Assembly: GCA_037176905.1 (NCBI GenBank)
Contig: JBBBWG010002115.1
Coordinates: 1-33,853 of the forward strand
Source: Azolla pinnata
Lineage: Eukaryota; Streptophyta; Polypodiopsida; Salviniales; Salviniaceae
Reading direction: 5' to 3'
Length of the DNA stretch: 33,853 nt
Positions 29,990-33,853 of this stretch are shown piece by piece. Under the pieces are notes generated by a model, which ran no database searches, was not told the origin of the DNA, and saw nothing but the letters and a program-made list of their open reading frames with translations. The translations under genes were made by a program, and so were the position numbers. Every line of letters begins with the position of its first letter. Within the stretch, counting starts at the first letter, position 1.

Positions 29990-30193
29990 TTAGGGGAGAA
30001 TCTTTCGCACGGAGAAACTAGCGGGGGCTGCCGCCGGCGGCTGGCCGCTGCATTTGCCCACGAGCGAATGCCCAGCCACGCACGTGTGGATGGCGTGGTG
30101 GATCCATCCCTTGCCCACGACCACCATCGCTATGACCACGACAAACACGAGGCAGCACCCAAACTTGCACAAACTGCTGGGCAAACAACACAT
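29990..30193 (-). CDS. Candidate 67-residue Cys-rich single-pass membrane peptide
   Basis: From the ATG at 30193 the frame reads MCCLPSSLCKFGCC, then a hydrophobic helix LVFVVVIAMVVVG, then KGWIHHAIHTCVAGHSLVG and a Pro/Ala tail ending at TAA 29990. Two features favour real coding: third positions are strongly G/C while flanking DNA is not, and the upstream leader is a long purine-rich stretch. The N-terminal cysteines next to a helix could be acylated or form a small Cys-rich motif. I do not recognise the family. The frame stays open upstream to 30334, but that part is basic and low-complexity, so I prefer the internal ATG. The gene could have further exons. Confidence 0.4.
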   Translation of the reverse strand: MCCLPSSLCKFGCCLVFVVVIAMVVVGKGWIHHAIHTCVAGHSLVGKCSGQPPAAAPASFSVRKILP

Positions 30194-30535
30194 CTTTTCT
30201 CTCCTTTCTACCTTGCTTTTCTTCTTCCTTTTGCTTTCTGTTTGTCGATATCCCGTTCCGTATTTCGATGGCTGTTTGCTGCTTCTTGTTGGGTAATTCG
30301 GAGCTTCGCCGAGCTGCCCTACATTCTCAACCAAAAAAAAAAAAACAAACTGGGTGATTCGGAGCTTTGCCGAGCTCAGGATTTTATCATCGTGACGACC
30401 AGTTTCGACGCCGGCTTAAAGGCCAAGAAAAAAGAAAACATCGTACTATCTTCGTGCGCAAAAAGCAAAAAGCAACGGAGACATTGGCACACAGCGAGAG
30501 ACACACAATCAGACTCTCTGGTATGCAAACCATGC

Positions 30536-30940
30536 TTCCATACATATAAGTGGGGCATGTACAAAGCAAGTATGTATACAATCTAGTATCTACCTATCTA
30601 TCTGCATATGAAGGGAAGAGAGCATGCACCCATACATTTAAGTGGGGCATGTACAAAGCAAGTATGTGCACAATCTACCTATCTATCTGCATCTGCATGC
30701 ATGTCCACATGCACATGATTGCAGGGAAGAGGCATGCATCTATACACATATAAGTGGGGGCATGTACAAAGCAAGTATGTATACAATCTACCCATCTATC
30801 TGTAGATGCCCACATACATGCACATCAATGCAGGGAAGAGAGCATGCATCCATACATATCAGGTGGGCCATGTACAAAGCAAGTATTTGTACAATCTACC
30901 AATCTATCTGTACATGCCCACATGCACATGAAATGCAGCA
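30536..30940 (+). repeat. Four tandem ~92-112 bp units
   Basis: AAGTGGGGCATGTACAAAGC-like starts occur at 30548, 30640, 30752 and 30861 (periods 92, 112 and 109). Each unit continues AAGTATGTATACAATCTACC, TATCTATCTG, a variable ATGCACATG-rich stretch, GGGAAGAGAGCATGCA, then CCATACATAT. Length differences lie in the ATGCACATG stretch. Long frames here (30642-31241) are repeat-derived. Confidence 0.85.
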
Positions 30941-30944
30941 CAAT

Positions 30945-31235
30945 CTCTCAGACACATGCTCAGAAACAATGCGGCTCAAGCACACACACACAACATGGGT
31001 GAGGTGCACGAATTCATGCATCTTGGCGCACGTGCACACATATGCAAGCATTCACTCACATACGTGCGGAAAGAAAGATGCATACAAAACACACACACGC
31101 ACGCACCCGCCCATCTACGCAGACATGCACAGGCGCACCGATGCACATGCACGCATCTATTGGCATGCACCACCATGTTATGCGCACGTGCATGCACAGA
31201 CACGTGGATACATGCGGGCGCACGCGCGTGCATGG
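30945..31235. repeat. Alternating purine-pyrimidine (CA/TG/GC) low-complexity tract
   Basis: This is rich in ACACACAC, GCACGCACC, GCACGTGCATGCAC and GCGCACGCGCGTGCATG. Alternating purine-pyrimidine sequence of this kind can adopt Z-DNA. No gene is supported within it. Confidence 0.6.
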
Positions 31236-32657
31236 CTGTAGAGATGCAAACAAGAAGTGCACAAGCTTGGTGGTGGTGTCTCCATACCTGGGGCGGAGAA
31301 GGGAAACGGAGCAGCTGCCGCAGAAGAGCACTGAAAAGGGAAGGATCTTCGGTCTTCTGCTTCCCTTCCTCGCAGCAGCGAGCGAGCAAACGCAGGCCAA
31401 GAAAATCACACAGACCGGGGGGCGAGATGGAGAAGCAAAGAGGAAAAACCAGAGCTTTCGGAAAAAACCAGAGCTTTCTTTGCTTTGGGTGGAAAGAAGA
31501 AGAAGAGAAGAAGAAGAAGAGAAGAAAATCTCAAGTTTTTTTTCAACTTTCAACGGAACTTTCAACTTCCAATTTTGTTGTTGTTGTTTCTGTTTTGTTT
31601 TGTTTTGTTTTGTTTTGTAATTTCCGCTTCAGTCTTTTGTTTAAGTTTGTTCCGTGATGAAATTTTAGGAGACGGTGAAATAGATATATAGATCGCGAAA
31701 GAAGGAATTTTAACGCGCGTTTAAGTAACCCTAAATAAACCCTAATCAGGGACGGACAGATCTGTCGAGATTCCAAGACCAGAACCTGATGGATGATGAT
31801 TCATGCATGGATCGAACTCGACAGATGCCATGACATGCACAACTTGCTTGCGTGCTTGCTGGTTGTTCGGCGCTGAGATCACGAAACATACGCCGAGAAG
31901 AATTTCGACGGGAATGCATCTTTGCGTGGGTCAGGTCCCCACTGCAAAGGAGAGGGCCCCCTTCCCGAACCCACCAAAAGCTCACTTACTTCTGTCGTCC
32001 GAGGTCATTCGAACAATGGCCAGTGTCGATAACTGTGACAAACATTACAGTCCGTCGAAGTCAGTAATGCCCAAGATGGTGGTCCCTTGCATCTCACTCG
32101 GAAGAAAAGCTTGCATTCTCGATCGAGCTTAGCAAGCCCTTGCAAGCCGGATGACGAGCGTCCGATCATGAACAATAGCCCTTCATGGAAAGAGACTCCA
32201 ATCTTTAGGGGTGGTGAGAAAGCCACGAACGTGCTTGTACTGTGGGGAGGGGGGGGCTCCAGAAGACGTAGCGTGGAATTTTGGTCCCTTCCAATTTCGA
32301 GGCTTTATGATGGTAGATGAAGGAGGGAGGCTCACGGAACGGCTACTGATTAGTCAAGATCTCTCGGTGGACAGTTTGTATCAACAACAGCAGCCAGAAG
32401 ACTTCTATGGCAGAAGCTCTGCTGTTGGGAGCATTTTGTGGGTAAGGCGTTGCTTCGACAAATCGAGAAGTGGCTAGAATCAGAGATCGGCAAGAAAGGG
32501 GTACCTACTGGTGGCTCGTAACAACTGGGAAATTTTCGATATGAAGCAGTACATTTCTCTCCCAGCTAAATTTTTCTATGGCGGATACAGTTGAAACCGA
32601 GCTGTGTAGTCCCTTTTGTTTAATCATTATTTCGAGTTGTGTGTTGCTTTTGCGCTC
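31236..32657. other. Intergenic, no gene recognised; minor microsatellites
   Basis: A GAA-rich tract lies near 31495-31530 and a (TTTTG)n tract at about 31591-31618. The frame 32211-32477 (+) starts with GTG, is stop-free for 88 codons, and contains CLYCGEGGAPEDVAWNFGPF, but it matches no family I know and lacks clear splice partners. Confidence 0.4.
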
Positions 32658-32745
32658 TCACTAACCGTTACATTCGATTTGCTGTTGTTATCTCGCATGA
32701 GTCACTAACCGTTACATTCGATTTGCTGTTGTTATCTCGCATGAG
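32658..32745 (+). repeat. Perfect 44-bp tandem duplication
   Basis: TCACTAACCGTTACATTCGA and the rest of a 44-bp unit at 32658-32701 is repeated exactly at 32702-32745. Complete identity suggests a recent slippage or duplication event. Confidence 0.9.
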
Positions 32746-33200
32746 TGACCACTCACTCACTCGCTCTAGGTGTGAGAACTGCAAACTCTATATTTAGTGA
32801 AGATTAGAGAGAGAACAAGGTGATTAATCACACCAACCACCCTTGAGCGAAGGACTAAGGACGAATCCAAAGTACCATTTGTGTCCCACAACACGGATTA
32901 TTACATTAGATTATTGATGGGAAACGAAGAGGTACGAATCCTTACCAAGAGAGACTTCATAGCGTCTCATGAAAGGCGGTAACTAGTTCCCTTTTATATT
33001 ATAAGTCAAGATTTTCCAAGGCTCCCTGAACACTCGATGCGTTCGCGAGCTTGTCCAATGACCATACGGGTTTCTGTTGGTAATCCTATGATAACCAAAT
33101 GCCCACTTATCGTTCGTACCCTTTATCCGATGAGGCACCCACGCCCCCACACTGTTTCACTCATTTCTGATCCGTGGGCCGCAAGTATACACATCCTTAT
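32746..33200. other. Unassigned; weak resemblance to a plant LTR remnant
   Basis: The segment has the compositional layout of many plant Copia LTRs read on one strand: AGAGAGAGAACAAGG, then CACACCAACCACCC, later CTTTTATATTATAAG. No terminal TG/CA pair, target duplication, primer-binding site or internal coding region can be seen, so this is only a suggestion. Confidence 0.2.
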
Positions 33201-33688
33201 ACCGCCGTCACACGCATATATATCAGGCGAGCGAGCGAGCGAGCGAAGTGAATGAATGAAGGAGGTGTCGGTGGTGGGGGCGGTGCGGAAAGCGGACACA
33301 AGACACTTGCCCTGGGAAGGAACATGATGCACGGGGGGCGCCGCAGGGTGGCCCAAGAGGAATTCCACGGAAAGACAGAAAGAAGAAGAAGACGAGGAAC
33401 TCCTCCTTACAAAAAGAGCGGCATCGGCGCCTCTGCATGGGCCTGTGCTGCTGGTGGTGGTGGTGGTCGTCGTTGGCGGGCTTCTCTGCCGACTCTGCGG
33501 CCGGTTGATCTTCTGTACTCTCTCTGTCTCTGTTGCTCCTGCCCACTGCAGCCACCGTTGCTACTATCGCTACTGCCGCTTGTGCTTGTGCGGGCCTTGT
33601 CGCAAGCAATATAATAACACGGTGCGCAAACTCATCGTGACCAAGGTGGTGGTGGTGACCGACGACGACGACGACGGTGTTGTTGTCG

Positions 33689-33853
33689 ATGGTGATGATG
33701 GTGACGATGATGGCGACGGTGGCGATGGTGACGCCGGCCGCGCGATCGACGGCGCAGCTCGACGGCCGCCAGCATCACGAGGTCGGCAGCACCGCGGGCA
33801 GGTTCGAGAGGGTCCTCGTGTCGCCGTCGCCGCCGATGATGATGACATCATCG
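33689..33853 (+). CDS. Possible 5' end of a GC-rich secreted or membrane protein, cut by the window edge
   Basis: The frame opens after a stop at 33656 and has an ATG at 33689, then runs 55 codons to the window end. It starts MVMMVTMMATVAMVTPAARS, which resembles a signal peptide, followed by a polar stretch with HHEVGSTAGRF. Almost all third positions are G or C, unlike nearby DNA. Against it, the start lies in GAC/GATGGT trinucleotide repeats, and the opposite strand is also open from 33851 to 33570. I do not recognise a family. Confidence 0.25.
   Translation, partial: MVMMVTMMATVAMVTPAARSTAQLDGRQHHEVGSTAGRFERVLVSPSPPMMMTSS

Noticed and set aside
30642..31657. Frames of 190-230 codons rich in His, Cys and Thr
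   Set aside because: Generated by the ~100-bp tandem units and the CA/TGCA tract; no domain and several equally open frames.
32211..32477. 88-codon + frame containing CLYCGEGG
   Set aside because: No ATG at its start, no family match and no supporting splice sites; too weak to call.
32746..33200. Possible solo LTR
   Set aside because: Only compositional resemblance; no paired terminal sequences, target-site duplication or internal retroelement genes visible.

Overview
This window is nuclear DNA from a land plant. The evidence is spliced genes with GT-AG introns, plant gene families (an AGD5/NEVERSHED-type ArfGAP, a PLS-class PPR protein) and TTTAGGG-type telomere repeats. A gene resembling the sperm-flagellum protein CFAP157 points to a lineage with swimming sperm: fern, lycophyte, bryophyte, or less likely a cycad or Ginkgo. 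A fern or other seed-free plant fits best, but the sequence alone does not give a species.

Layout. 1-86: a decayed fragment resembling the 3' end of mitochondrial 18S (rrn18) rRNA. 1152-6024 (-): a complete 11-exon ArfGAP gene of the AGD5 type, with a minisatellite filling most of intron 2. 6404-7012: five tandem ~111-124 bp units. 8002-8524: interstitial telomere-like repeats. 8666-12446 (+): a complete 12-exon cytosolic-type aspartate aminotransferase. 12447-15118: intergenic, holding a perfect 33-bp inverted repeat. 15119-16762 (-): an intronless PLS-class PPR protein with no DYW domain. 16866-17412: a long GAA/GAT array just upstream of it. 18110-18415: a 15-bp modular minisatellite that stays open on both strands. 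20064-22322 (+): a multi-pass VTT/SNARE-associated-Golgi family protein whose first exon is unresolved. 24723-27731 (+): a 10-exon CFAP157-like coiled-coil gene, with a CACGTG cluster and a 140-bp duplication upstream. 27732 to the end: mostly repeats and low-complexity DNA, with one plausible 67-residue Cys-rich membrane peptide (29990-30193, -) and a possible secreted-protein start running off the right edge.

The genes do not form a pathway. They are ordinary, separately transcribed nuclear genes for vesicle traffic, nitrogen metabolism, organelle RNA processing, membrane/lipid function and sperm flagella. The unusual feature is the density of different tandem repeats (at least ten arrays in 34 kb), several with periods divisible by three, which create long spurious open frames. 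I found no credible new multigene system. The items most worth a second look are the CFAP157-like gene, the small Cys-rich peptide, the perfect hairpin, the 15-bp modular array and the telomere-like block next to the aminotransferase promoter.
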